From Schistosoma haematobium (taxonomy: Eukaryota > Platyhelminthes > Trematoda > Strigeidida > Schistosomatidae): a stretch of DNA of 64,000 nt. A program made the translations under genes and the position numbers. Position 1 is the first letter of the stretch, and each line of letters starts with the position of its first letter. A model generated the notes under the pieces. The model did no database searches. It saw nothing but the letters and a program-made list of their open reading frames with translations, and was not told the DNA's origin. The stretch spans positions 32,082,536 through 32,146,535 of the forward strand of contig NC_067198.1 of the NCBI RefSeq assembly GCF_000699445.3, written 5' to 3'. Positions 45,660-57,849 of this stretch are shown here, piece by piece.

Positions 45660-45825
45660 TGTGATGATTAGGAGTATTTGGATTATTGTGCGGATTAGGA
45701 ATACCAGAAATAATGCAAGGCAAACAAGGAGAACCTGATGAATACGAACAAACGTAGTGTATTTGGAATTTGAAATCAGGCAGTCATAAAGTACAAAGGA
45801 CCCATCAGTTCATACAAACACCACA
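45660..45825 (-). repeat. 5' LTR
   Basis: Same TGTG...CACA limits as the 3' LTR. Directly inside it the sequence ttggcatcgcgatgg sits where a tRNA primer-binding site is expected. The tRNA is not identified. A C-run (near 45841) follows just outside. Confidence 0.8.
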
Positions 45826-48800
45826 GACTTGTTATCTGATGCCCCCCCCTAATATCAGGGGCCATGTGGTACAAAGTGGGAATGTAAAAATGTCAAATGA
45901 AAATTTCTAATGAGGTTTGAAGCAATTGCTATTATTATTATTGCTATTATTAGCGGCTTTATTCAATATTAATTTTTTGGCACAATATAAATTTCAAGAA
46001 GTTTCTGTTTCTTGTTTCGTGGTTGATTCTGAAGATACATATTGAGGGGTCGCCAGTTAGATGACAGCATTTCAGTAATGGACATCTGAATAATGCATAC
46101 TCTTTTCCATACATATTACCAGAAATCATGACATCCCTGATTATAACTTGTATAACGAAAAGTTGTACACTTTTCAGAAACGTACCTAAGAGGTTATGAA
46201 ACTAATATACAAAGTGATGTGTTAAAACAAACAATAAAACATATATAGCCCAGATATTCACATAGGTCACCTTGTCAAAGAATTATAAAAATATTTGTCT
46301 AGAGGATTTATTTACTGCTACATTACAATATTACTGCAATCCCTAATGTATCTACAACAGTTATTATCAATGTCTGTAGTGACCTACTTTTATCAAGAGA
46401 ACGCGACTGATGTATTGGAAACAATTATTAGCATAACCAATTGTACCAGTGATTGTTTTACTGTACTTGTTTGTTTAACTGTACTAAAGACATTCTTCTT
46501 TTTTCCGTTGATTATGATTTTGCACGTGCTTACGTTTGCTCAGTGATTCCGCTTGTACTCCTTTGGCATGATCTTGATATGCTTTCGACAACATGAGATT
46601 GCCAACAAATATATCTCGCTACAACCTCTAATCGCCTCTCTGATATCTGGTACGCTACCTTCTTATAGTGGTGATCATAGTCAACCTCGACTCGACTCCA
46701 CACTACATGTCATTGCTTTCAGTGTTTTTCTGAAAAGCGCGTACCAGTTGGATATTTTCAGTGAAAAGCAATAACTGATAGTTTTTCGTCAGCCATCTGA
46801 TATGTGTAGCAAAGTCCAATTTGGACGACAACATTTTGCTACAATAATCCTTTCCAAGGGTTTTGAAAGGTAACTTTGTGGAGATTTGTTAAACTAGATC
46901 TTTACATTTTTTTGCAATTTTCTTTCCGTAACTTCATCATGGTTGCTGGAACTTCTTGGAGTAGTAAAATGTCCCGTCACACTGTTTATGTGTGATGATG
47001 ATTAAATTGTGTATTATTGAGTACTTGATTTCAATAACAAGTACAGTAATTTCGAGCATATTCACTTACCTCTCATCTGAGTGCTGTTCCAGTGGTGACA
47101 ATTACAGTACGTATTCGACAATCCCCAGGATTACTAGTTTATATTCCGAGTTCTACAATCTTTAGATTTCACTTTTCGACAATCACATCCATCAACGTAT
47201 TGTCCAAAAAAGCATAGGACGTTTCCTCACATACATTCATGAATGAGACTCAGTCTATGCTTTCAGGGTCACTCTACTGAAATTACAGCACTATCTGGAT
47301 AGACGGAATGAGATGCTGCTTATTTGGAATCTATATTTAAATTTAAGGTAAACCCGACATATGAAAAAGTTTTGATTCTTGTTTTTATTCTCAAAAATTC
47401 CTGAGCAATAAGAAGAGATTTCATATGGGAAAGAAGTGTTTGAAGACAAACACTTAGATCCGTCCCCATTAGTATGATTAGAACCAAATTGAATAATCAG
47501 CCTACTGTAGCATTAAATAAATCCCCACTGTACACAGTTCCGAACTAACATGAGCATCGACGGGGTTAAGACCGCCAACTCACGGGACAAGCCCTTCCCT
47601 ATTGGCTTTTACAATCAACGTCCAAGCAAAACACTATTCGCAACCATGATGGAATCCCTGATTGTTAACATCTGAATTTCCTTGGTATCTGGTCATCGGA
47701 AAAATGCGACAACGATCTGGAAATACCATAGGGTCACAGAATAATTAGACGATAATCGAGTGAAGGACATTCTCTCGATTTATTGCTTTTTATCTCAGTT
47801 TCCGCATTCTAAAGCTAATTTGTCGTGCTTCAGTTTTTGCTGTATCAAAACAAAAAGGCTAAAATTATCAATTTTTAACCTTCTTTCAGGTATAGATATA
47901 TACCGCACGAAGTGCCCCTAAGCTAATTCTTTCTTTATGTTTTTGCTGTCTCATGGTTTATATATGCAAATCTACGGATGTTTTTTTGCATAATTTGCTT
48001 GTTTGTTTTAACACAAGCGTACATGTACATGCACTTATATATTCAATTCTTTCTGCCACGAGATGCGTCAAAGTTTAAAATACTGATGATGAATAAAATA
48101 GACCAAACACTTTCTTGACTATTATTTACCCCACAACTTCGTAGAGTAAACGGACAGACGCTGCTGGATATCGATAGCTATCAGATTAGTTACCGACAGA
48201 AAGCCCGTCAGGTTGAAACTTCTGGTTAGGCACTCCTTAGTGTCAAAATTGTTCCACTAGGGGGGTGTAGTGACAAAATAAACCCTAACTATACAATTTT
48301 GTGAAGATTCGACATTGATGTTGATCTCATTAGTCTTAACAGACACATCGTAGCCGAAGTCATTCTGTTAAGTATTCTCAGAAGATGACTTCTGGTTTGA
48401 CTAAGTATGCGATCCTCAGTTATATTGATGTGAAAAAACAGCGTTGTCGAGCACCGAACATTCGTGACAATCATTTTATCCCAATAAATTTAACTCCACG
48501 TTTTTAAAACTCTTACCGTTGAAATATTATTGTGTATTTTTAAGTAAGATTATTTGTACTTCATATATGTGTGATAACTGTTTATGTATGGTTAAGAACT
48601 GAAACTTAATGCTAGTTTTGAGGTCTTAGTGCTCAGACTGCTGGAGTGAGTCTCAACGATAGGGACGTTTTATCAGTGATATACTACTAACATAAAAAAA
48701 TCACACATAAGAGCATTGTAGAATAGTTTCTGATAGTGTAAATGATAGCAGCACCATCTAGATTGCCCAATGTAATTTTATCAACTACAGCTTTGAATTT

Positions 48801-51284
48801 TCTAGTCTTTGGAGAAGTATAGCTTATGGTAGTCTAAGAACCGGTATGAATAATGCTGACATCGAAACCTCTTGCTTTTTTTTATCTGAAGAACACATGG
48901 GGATTCCAAAGTTTGATACTGAAGATTATTCAGTTGATCGATGATTAAGCAATGGCTTTCGATCGGATATTATGCCTCGCTACCTATAGTAATCAATTTG
49001 AATAGATTAAACTATCTGCTACTTGTTTCGACTCCGACAGTGTACTGATCGAAGGCTTATGCTATTAGTAATTTTTTCTATTGCTTTTAGTAGGGCATTG
49101 CGTGCGCTTGATGGATCGTTGACACGTTTTTTTCTTTTTTGTGTTCTACTTTGAATGCTTCCCTAGTACGAAAAGATCTTTCTGGCTAGATGTGAATCGC
49201 TAAACGGCTAATATACCACTACAGAACAGACTTAAATGGCTTTTAGACTGTAGATGACTTGACCTCAGGAAGCATCACCATCCAAATATTAACGCTTTGA
49301 CCTCAGAATTTTATGGTACGGTTTAGGATACTTATATGTACTGAACAATTTTGTTCTAGTGACAATGTTCAGCTTCTTTCAGTGGTCCATGAATTAGTAT
49401 AGAAGGATGTATCTAAAAGGAACACGTTCGGATGATCAGACAAGATAGTTCTTCTTAATATTGATAAAACTTTCCACTTTTCCGAGACTGAAAATAATGA
49501 AAACTGATTTATATTTCAAAGAAATTATGAAATAATGAATGTGAATGTTTCAAATTGTTATAACTTTTATATTTTGAAACAAATTAGTATTAGGTGGTTC
49601 ACCCTCAAACACCGGACACCTGATCGGAACTTGAGGCTAAAGCTATTCGGATCTACAAATTATCCCGGAAATCTGGGATTAAATCTATCTGACCCTTCAG
49701 ACTTATTAGGGTTCTCAGGCCTCAAGAACCACTACGTTTTGATTGGCTGAAACTATACATGCTTGGAGTCTTAGGAAAAGTGTTTTATCAATAAAGTTCT
49801 TTTTTAGTGAGGAATAGTTCAGTAGTAAATCATTTCCCATTATTACAGAAACTTAGTTATGGTTATGTGATCGCATGTGATGACTGACTCTGTTTATTAT
49901 AGCATCTTTCAAATTTTTTATTACTTTATGTTTCAATTTGTGACTGCAACAAAATGCATGCCTCACACTACCCTGACGTGCTGCTCAGATTATTCAGTTT
50001 CCTTAGTTTTCCCAGAACAAACAAAATCATACAAAGTATACGATTTACTTGAATATGAAGGAAATTGAGAAGTAAAATGTAAATAGGTGGTTGACTGCTA
50101 AGTGTGAAGTTTCCATGGAGTGGATTTATCAATCCGGCAATGTGCTACTAATTCTATCGAATTCCAATAAAGGATTTAGCATTTAGGGATTCGTTTTCGT
50201 AGGTTGGGATACGTTAAGCTAGATGTATATTTTGTTAGGGTTTAGTAACATTTCACTGGCCAATATATTGTGTCGATAAAAAAACAAGCTAATAGATGTA
50301 AAGTCAAAACTATTTAGTTATTCGCAAGGTCATGACAAAGAATTTGTTGACATGTGTATCGTCACTACTGGGAAACACTGACGAAAGTTATATGGTCTAT
50401 CCGTTGACCATGAAATGTGATTTGTTTCATGTGAACACTTTTGCCAGAAAGTAAAATACTATGAATGAATAATTTTTTTTTTTACATGATTTGATAATAA
50501 TGGTCATGTTTTGCCATCAAAACGTTGACACGTCCTCTGTCTCCCTCGAGCAGGACAAGATTAGCGTTTGACAAAATACGAATGTACATCGGATACTCAG
50601 GATTTGATATTACTACTGTTTGAGTCCTTATTCATGAATTGGCTCAAAGGCTAATAAGAGCAGTAGTTCAGACTGATAGTAGAGGACACATCTGAGCTAT
50701 AGGTGGATGTATCATAGCTTATAATATTTAAGCTGGCTAGTCGTTGGGGGGAGTTTTGTTGCTTAGTGTTTCAAAATGTGGTAAAATAAGGATACTTAGC
50801 CGAGTGACCTCAGCTAGTGGTGGGGCCGACAGTGATAAATTGAACAGCATCAATATCGACGGCTTACTGAGCTATTTGTTTTAGGGACTCATTAACTGCT
50901 ACAATTAGATCATGGAGATGAGTTTAATTTGATAACAGTTTACGTCGTGAACTAACATTAGCTTCAGAAAAGTTGAAAATTAAAAAAAGACATGGCAATC
51001 TTTTCGTGTTAGTATCCTTTATTACATAAATCCTCATCAACGACTTTTTTAAGGACTGAATTCTATACTTCAGATCTTGACATTAGAACCCAGCCATTCA
51101 GTTGACGTAATTGGTAAGACCTCCACTAATTACGTGGTTTTTAATGAATATAAGTATACTACTGATTTTTGCTAATCAGTAGGTAGATATGTTTACGAAG
51201 CATTTATTAAACGCATTAAACACATTCTCTCATTGAAATGGGTTCGATTCCATCAGGAGGAACAATGATGTGTAAAACACTTAG

Positions 51285-51328
<44 letters not shown>

Positions 51329-52451
51329 GAGAAATGTAAATTACTTCTCGTATTCATACTATTCTTCAATGACGTCAAAATGAAGTTTATGTATTTTAGT
51401 TATGTTAATCGTCAACTCTATATTTTTTACATGAATAGATACGATCAATACTAAACAACTAGTAACTGCATCATGCCAACTTAATCATCAACATCAAAAT
51501 ATTCATTCAGAAAAGAAAAATTAATGACTCATTTATCACTAACATAAGTAGTGAAGTGAAAAACAAACTATAAACAAAAACACAATATGAAAGTTGTATA
51601 AGTGAAGTTAGTTAAAAGACATTTTTATCTTTATAAATAATTGTCACTACGAAAAAAGAGAAAAGAGCAAAAAAGAAAGAAAGAATAAGACAGAATTATA
51701 TTGAATGAACTAAACTCTTTGGTATAGAATTCTATGTAAAATTAGAAAATTAACAAAATATAACAGTAGTTGAAACTAAGTTACAACTAAAAAAGGAAAA
51801 AAAAAACAAAAAACAAAAATGGCAGTGAGAGTAAAAGCAAATAAATTTTATATCTCTATATAATGACTTAAATAATGTTTTCCACCTAAGTAATAATAAC
51901 AATAATAATATCTACTGACTAACCATATACCTGATTGATTCTCTTTCTCTCTCTCTTATTGATGCATGTTTGTCTATCTATCTATTTTTCTATTTAGCCA
52001 ATATACACTAAATTACTGACGAATTTATTAATTCCAAAATGAATAATATATTTGTATATATATATAGATATAATTTGGAAAAGGGAGAGAAACACTTGAA
52101 ACATAATGAAAATCAATCATTTCCCCAATTGATTTCTTTCTATAACACATGTAATACAATCACGATGGGAGAAAATGAAAACGAAGGAAAAAAAGAATTA
52201 TGAAAATAATCATAAATAATTGTACATTTCTCTTGGGGATCAATATTACTTTAGTGAAAAGGTGAATAAGAAGAAGTGCATCTTTAAAAAAAAAGAATAG
52301 TGTCTTCTTTCAGTCTGTTATGAATGTAAATATCGAATGGTGTTGTTTACTTCATTAAGTGTATGTACAAAAAAAAGTGTATCCTTTTTGAATCTCAATT
52401 TCAATTATAGATTTTGAAGGAAAGTCCTAAGAAATATATTTTTTCAAATTC
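45826..52451. other. Gene-free stretch upstream of ABCB6
   Basis: There is no exon, RNA gene or repeat family I can name in these 6.6 kb. The part at 47240-47720 and that at 48050-48480 are of higher complexity and less AT-rich than the rest, which suggests old transposon debris. A small block near 49600-49760 has the same look. Frames of 60-85 codons here show no homology. Confidence 0.6.
51289..51328. repeat. (TA)n microsatellite
   Basis: About 19 TA units with one slip (aata) near the end. Confidence 0.95.
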
Positions 52452-52683
52452 ATGGATTATTTGAAGTTAGACATTAACACCGTTGGATGTCAGCCGGCTC
52501 AGTAGTCTAGTGGTTGAGCACTCGTGGGCGAGACTGTTAGGTCCTGGGTTCGAATCCCGTGGGAGCGGGATCGTGGATGCGCACTACTGAGGAGCCCCAC
52601 GATAGGACGAAACGGCCGTTCAGTGCTTCCAGGTTTTCCATGGTGGTCTAGCTTCAATTGGCTCATGATCTCAACAATTGAAA
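52452..52683 (+). mobile_element. Hammerhead SINE, forward copy
   Basis: It starts with the spacer remnant ttatttgaagttagacatta, then an A-box-like agtctagtggttgagc, a B-box gggttcgaatcccg, the hammerhead (52581-52626), and the tail ccatggtggtctagcttcaa to ctcaacaattg. The inverted arm is absent. Confidence 0.82.
52581..52626 (+). ncRNA. Hammerhead ribozyme, GUU cleavage site
   Basis: Stem I GCACTA/CAGTGC (five of six pairs), core CTGAGGA (52587-52593), stem II GCCC/GGAC with one mismatch and loop CACGATA (52598-52604), GAAA (52609-52612), stem III ACGG/CCGT, cleavage triplet GTT (52618-52620). The GUU site and the stem II mismatch predict slower cleavage than the copy at 15904. Confidence 0.72.
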
Positions 52684-53485
52684 ATATATTATTGTTTAAA
52701 AATTTATGAACTTCACATAGAATGTTTCGTTTTTGAAATTGAGGTAAACAAACAATGGTTCTGATCATATTGAATGATAGAACTTCTTATAATAAAATAT
52801 GAACTATCAAGTTGTATTGTGTACGTTGAAATAGGTACCAATTTAAAAGCTTTATATAATTAACTATGTTTTTGGTATTAAGATGTAATCATTTGCATAT
52901 TTCCCTTGTCATTTTCATAATACATTTTTGGAGTACTTTTATTACATATGATTTTGGTAATACAACTCAGTTCACAACGGTTCACAATGAAATATTATAA
53001 ACGTATATCTATTCAACTTGAAAATTATTTTTTTACAAGAACTGATGTCAGTAAAGAACTGTTGAAAACCAGTGAAAATAGGACAGCTATTTTGTTCTTT
53101 TTGTAGCCCTTACTATACAATGCTAGATAGTTGTAAATCAAGTTAAACACGTTTTTAATTATTAACTGATATACACTAGTTCTCACTAGACAATATTACT
53201 CTTGATATTTGCTGCTGTAATAAAAAAAAATCCAGCCAATTAACTAAATATCAATGATAATATGGTTTTTCGACAAAATTCTTGTCAGTTTTCTTCACAA
53301 ATAGATTCCCACAGTAACAGTTTTATATTTCAAAAAAGATTGATTAAAATTGAAAAGTCTATTTAACCATAATGATTATTTTCGTATATTGGTTTAGAAA
53401 ATAAGCTGTTGTTGTGTAAAGTAGAAATAGTTATATTTATCATCAACAATGTTATAGGTTTGTATTATAAATATGAATAAATAGT
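52684..53485. other. AT-rich spacer between two SINEs
   Basis: No feature seen apart from the left half of the target duplication of the next element at 53475-53485. Confidence 0.7.
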
Positions 53486-53573
53486 GTCAGAAGGAATTTT
53501 GTGGAGATTGTAGTAATTTTAATAATTGAGAACATGAGTCAATTGAAGCTAGACCACCATGGAAAACCTGGAA

Positions 53574-53619
53574 ACACTGGACGGCCGTTTCGTCCCATCG
53601 TGGGGCTCCTCAGCAGTGC
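53574..53619 (-). ncRNA. Hammerhead ribozyme, fully paired stem I
   Basis: On the minus strand: stem I GCACTG/CAGTGT (six pairs, one G-U), core CTGAGGA, stem II GCCCC.../GGGAC with one mismatch, GAAA, stem III ACGG/CCGT, triplet GTC. With the copy at 15904 it is one of the best-preserved ribozymes in the window. Confidence 0.82.
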
Positions 53620-53940
53620 ACATCCACGATCCCACCCCCACGAGATTCGAACGCATGACCAAACAGTTTCGCTCTCGAGCGCTTAACCACTAGACCATCG
53701 AGCTGCCCAGCATCCAACGGTGTTAATGTCTAACTTCAACCAATCCACAAAATTGGGCGACACAACCACCATTGTCTTCAGTGAGTTGCTATCTCACAAC
53801 AGACTCGGCTGAACTTCATTAGTTACTGCTTCTCACTAGAACTCCAGGAAATACCTCTTGAAGCCAGTCACTAGTGAGTATATGTTGATTAGTGTCAGAC
53901 TGATACGTCTTGGGTTCGAATCTCGCGGGGTCGTGGATGC

Positions 53941-53986
53941 GTACTGCTGAGGAGTCCCACAATAGGACGAAATGGCCGTTCAGTGC
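53941..53986 (+). ncRNA. Hammerhead ribozyme in the opposite arm, GUU site
   Basis: Stem I GTACTG/CAGTGC (six pairs, one G-U), core CTGAGGA (53947-53953), stem II GTCC/GGAC with loop CACAATA, GAAA (53969-53972), stem III ATGG/CCGT with a G-U pair, triplet GTT (53978-53980). It is opposite in direction to the ribozyme at 53574-53619 within the same inserted unit. Confidence 0.78.
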
Positions 53987-54413
53987 CTCCGGGCTTTCCA
54001 TGGTGGTCTAGCTTTAATTGACTCATGATCTCAACTATTGAAAGAATAAATGGTCATTATATTAATATGAAATTAGATATTTTAACCCCCAAGTTCTAGA
54101 GATGAATTAACAGGAAGCGTAACATGATAATTCAACAGGTTCTTAGTAAAACATTAAATCTAACCAATAAAAAATTTTATTATATTTTTATGCAAAATAT
54201 ATTCGAATACCTCAGGAAAATTGATGTAATTCATAAAATAAGTCTATCAAACAATGCCAATTTGAATATTTTGTTAACATTAAGCGAATCATCTGAAATA
54301 CATTTTGGTAATTGTTAGAACATATTTCGAGATATCAAATCTATCTACTTACTTTAACAGTTATGAAGTCATTGTGTTTGGTATAAATTATTTGTGATCA
54401 TGACTATATTTAT

Positions 54414-54629
54414 AAAGGTGGAAAGTCTCGTGCTAAGGCCAAAACGCTATCAGCCTGTGCTGGTCTGCAGTTCCCAGTTAGTCGCGTCCATCGCCTTCTT
54501 CGCAAGGGTAACTGCGCAGAACGTGTCGGGGCTGGTGCCCCTGTTTATTTGGCAGCTGTCCTCTAGTACCCGGCAGCTGAAGTTCTTGAGTTGGCTGGCA
54601 ATGCCGCTCGTGACAACAAGAAGACCCGC
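54414..54629 (+). pseudogene. Histone H2A pseudogene fragment
   Basis: Seventy-two codons stay in one frame and follow histone H2[45 protein letters not shown] and LELAGNAARDNKKTR. The H2A start codon and first few residues are missing, and the sequence stops at KKTR, before the docking domain. A TAG at 54564-54566 replaces the Glu of the VLEYL motif (a one-base change from GAG), next to a Leu-to-Pro change, and a Tyr in KGNY is Cys. It is therefore not functional. The GC-rich codon choice is unlike the surroundings. It joins the mobile repeat at 54631 without a gap, suggesting a chimeric retrocopy or an insertion of the repeat into an H2A copy. Confidence 0.9.
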
Positions 54630-54630
54630 C

Positions 54631-55045
54631 CCCAAATGCCTTGGTACGGCTGAGAGTGAGGAGAGTCTGCTCTCCCTCTCAAAATGCTCTCACATGGCCA
54701 CGCATATATAGCCTCTGCCAGGGAAGTCCTACTCACTGCCTTCTTGGGGGGGGGTGTTGTTTACGAATGGTGCACATGGGCTCCAGTATCCTGAGTGAAC
54801 AAATGGCGTATGAACTAATCGTTGGTCACCGGCTTCCATGGGACTGCATCTCCTTACGTTGCTCCACTGCCTTGTGGATCAGACCTTCAGGTCGAAGGCT
54901 CGGGGTGTGGCCCCCTAAGAAAACCACCTGCTTCGTTTTGGGCACCCGTGCAGTATCACAGCCCTCACAGATATCGAATGAGATCTGTGTGGCGCATATC
55001 TACTTGGTGCTTCCTTGTACCAATATCTATGTGTTAAAATAAATA
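54631..55045 (+). mobile_element. ~510-bp retroelement-like repeat, copy 2 with internal deletion
   Basis: It begins CCAAATGCCTTGGTACGG, exactly where copy 1 (19585) begins, and ends in an A-rich tail (ttaaaataaataaaaaatat). About 95 bp near the middle (after gtgttgttt) are missing relative to copy 1. Short frames here (54641-55042) are shadows without homology. Confidence 0.65.
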
Positions 55046-57434
55046 AAAAATATTTATATTTTTTTCACACCGTTATTTAGAAGCAACGATCGTCGATATT
55101 TATATCATTATATTTCTTCTTATTAATATCTTTGGACGGATAAAATAAAATTCCGTATCATGTTACAGATCTTATCAACTGAACATGCATAGTGAGTGAT
55201 TAACAAAAACCTTTAATTAAAAACTCTGATTATGAGTTAATCGAAGTAAATGGGCGTTAAAAATTAACAAGGCTTTTAACAATAGATGTTGAATAAAATC
55301 AAAATCAATGGAAAAAAAATGAAACAATGACCAACGCCTATGATGTTATCATTTATGAACTTTATATAGAAATGTAATTATACTGTGGTGTATGTTATTT
55401 ATGTTACCATAAGTAGTATATAACACCAATCAGAAGTGGAATGCTTGGCAGAAGAACGTTGGGAAAATCGAATCGAAGAGTACCGGAACAGAGAGTAATT
55501 GTTGTGTAAATGAAGGTACGGTAAAGTTTGATACAATTGATGGAGGATTTGCAAATAAAGTATTGGGCGTATGGTTTTTACGTCTTATCAAATAACTCTG
55601 TAAATATGTACCAAAATACAGTTGGTTGTCTTCACTCGAGATCTCGTTCAGTACAATACATTGAAAAAGACAGAAAAATTAAGTGAAAACAACGTACGAC
55701 CCCTATATTTGTGAAAATAATTTTGTCTGAATTATCTAAGATTATGTATTTAGTTGTAAGTATATTTTCCTCTTTTTTTTTAAAGTGTTATTTACATCTT
55801 TTGTGAATTATTGATAAAAATCAACAAATTAACTGAATCAAGGTATAATGGTGTGAAAATTTAAAGGTGAAGATTTGGAAATATTTTTGTTTATATGCAA
55901 AATTTTTTTCGTGTAGGCGGATTATTTACCTTTTTTTGAGTCGATGTTTTTTTCTTTTCTGGATAGAATAAATTTAAGTTTGTATTTATAGGCTTAAGGG
56001 TGATAATTTCATCATAAGCTGAGGTGGTATCACCAATAGAAGCTATGAAAAGCAAATATAGATTTTAAAACTGTTTTTACAGTTAGCATTGAATAGCTTA
56101 TCATGAAGAAATAAGATATAATTGATCAAATTTATGGTTTATTTTACAACTTTTCGGTACACAAATAAAGTATCTCTAGTGCTCTTGTAGGTATACTGGT
56201 GATTGACACTTCCTGGATTTCCACATTATGGTAGACTGCTCCTTATTAAGGGATGTGAAAGAGAATTTATAATAACAGTAAAGGTTACATCTATCTGATA
56301 CAACCCAAGCCTGTTGCATATTATTTCTCTATAAGTAATTTTCAACCTAATGGTTTCATACTTTTCCTACTATTTCGTTAGGAATGAAAATCCGCTGAAG
56401 ATGAGATGGGGTATATTTGGAGTCGGACTGTTTAAAATCCCCTTTCTTTGAAGGAATCAAGATCTCTGAAGATGCTGATAATCTACAGAAAACTCATTCC
56501 TGACGTCTCACCTCAGTAGAGTAAACTGTAAATATTCACCTTTAAACCATTTATTTTCTGGTTTTGGTTTTATTTCCCTTCAACTGACTTCCTTGTCACA
56601 ATAGATAGAAAGAAACTAGTGTTCATCAAAATAACATTTAATTAGGGTGGTCAAGATAAGGAAATTCGATTATGGCGATAAGGTAAAAGCTACGGTAAAT
56701 AATTTTATCCTCTTCCACTACCTATTATAATTTTAATTCACACCGAAGATCATCGTAATTTTGGAAATTCTCTCATTAGACCAGTTTACAAATTATTCAA
56801 TCGAAATCTATGGTATGGTAGTTAATTTTAAAGCAAATAGATTAACTTAAAACATGAATAGCCAGGGATAAATTCTGTATAGAACCATTTTACTTTTAAG
56901 TAAACACATGATTATACAAACGTGATAAAATTTCCCGACTGTATCTTTAAAATCTTATCATAAACTACTGAACGAAAATTAGGCAACTTATTTCAGTCAT
57001 TATCATTACATTGATGGTAGATAAGATAAAACTGTATATTTGTATCCTTACAACCAGTTGTCCAGGCAACCAAACATGTAATTAATTCTAAATAAATAAA
57101 ATAATGGATATTCATAAGCGATCATTGTAAGTCTTATTATTTAGCATAATTATTGCCAACAGAACTGATATAATTTTTATTATCAAATATGTGCTTAGAC
57201 AGTAATAAATATTTTTTATTAACTCTCTACCCATTGCTCAATTTATTTGAAACTATCAAGTCCAACCATGGCATTGATACCTATATGCTTAAATGTTTTT
57301 CAGATTCTTCACCTAAAAAGATTGTTATACATATTCTCTGCAAGTTTCAGATTATTAAGTTGAATAGTGGCTAGCAGTGAAATTCAGGAAGCAAATTTCT
57401 CTTTATTTAGGATACGTCGTCCAGATGTGCTTTC
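55046..57434. other. AT-rich stretch with one dispersed repeat
   Basis: Apart from the hairpin-ended repeat at 55382-55670 I see no feature. Confidence 0.65.
55382..55670 (+). repeat. Unclassified dispersed repeat with hairpin end (copy 4)
   Basis: It starts tgtggtgtatgttatttatg and has aagtagtatataacaccaat, a compensated version of the terminal hairpin. Then come aatcagaagtggaatgcttg and taaagtttgatacaattgat. Confidence 0.7.
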
Positions 57435-57605
57435 ATTACTGGCGTTCGCGCTCGAGAACGATAGGTCTTAGGTTCGAATCTCTCGAAGCAGGATGTGGAC
57501 GCTCATTGCTGAGGAGTCTCACACTAGGACAAAATGGTCATTCTGTGTTCCCACGTTTTCAATGGTGGTCTAGCTGAGATCGACTCGTGAATTCAACCAT
57601 TAAAG
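57435..57605 (+). mobile_element. SINE of a diverged subfamily, hammerhead inactive
   Basis: Head gttcgcgctcgagaacgata, B-box taggttcgaatctct, hammerhead at 57501-57547 with intact CTGAGGA but AAAA instead of GAAA, tail gttttcaatggtggtctagc. The tail reads tgagatcgactcgtgaattc, differing from the main family (tcaattgactcatgatctc). Confidence 0.72.
57501..57547 (+). ncRNA. Hammerhead relic (G12 lost)
   Basis: Core CTGAGGA (57509-57515), stem II GTCT/GGAC and loop are present, but the invariant G of GAAA is A (57531). G12 is a catalytic residue, so cleavage is not expected. Stem III and the cleavage site are also altered (TGGTCATT). Confidence 0.65.
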
Positions 57606-57849
57606 AATTTATATCATTGAAAAATAGAACTGTTTTAATACAGACTTTCTGTTAGATGATTGATCATTTTCTTTGAATAATTATGAAGTAGAATAAAACT
57701 GTTTCTCAGACATATCTCAAAACTGAATGAAAAAACTAAAAACAGAATTCTTTGATATTTGACTGAAAACGGACTGAACGATTATCACATTGAATAACTT
57801 GATAATGTTGTTTATACTGCTTTTTATCAATAGTGAACAAATATTTTTT

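Larger units (their letters stand above)
44274..45825 (-). mobile_element. Short non-autonomous LTR retrotransposon
   Basis: Two direct repeats of 167 and 166 bp (44274-44440 and 45660-45825) have TGTG...CACA termini. Between them, read on the minus strand, are a decayed gag-like frame starting right after the 5' LTR and a Cys/His zinc-knuckle region. There is no protease, reverse transcriptase or integrase. The unit is 1,552 bp. The gag relationship is to the gypsy-like elements of schistosomes. The flanks (agatt / gactt) are not an exact target duplication. Confidence 0.8.
53486..54043 (-). mobile_element. Complete head-to-head SINE with a hammerhead in each arm
   Basis: It is flanked by gaataaatagt (53475-53485) and gaataaatggt (54044-54054), an 11-bp duplication with one difference. 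In element (minus-strand) orientation an inverted partial SINE (54043-53880) comes first. A spacer of about 150 bp follows (cactagtgactggcttcaag ... gttgtgagatagcaactcac). Last is a full forward SINE (about 53740-53486) with tRNA-like head, hammerhead and tail. Spacer and left arm match the element at 15569-16036, where the left arm is shorter. Confidence 0.85.
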
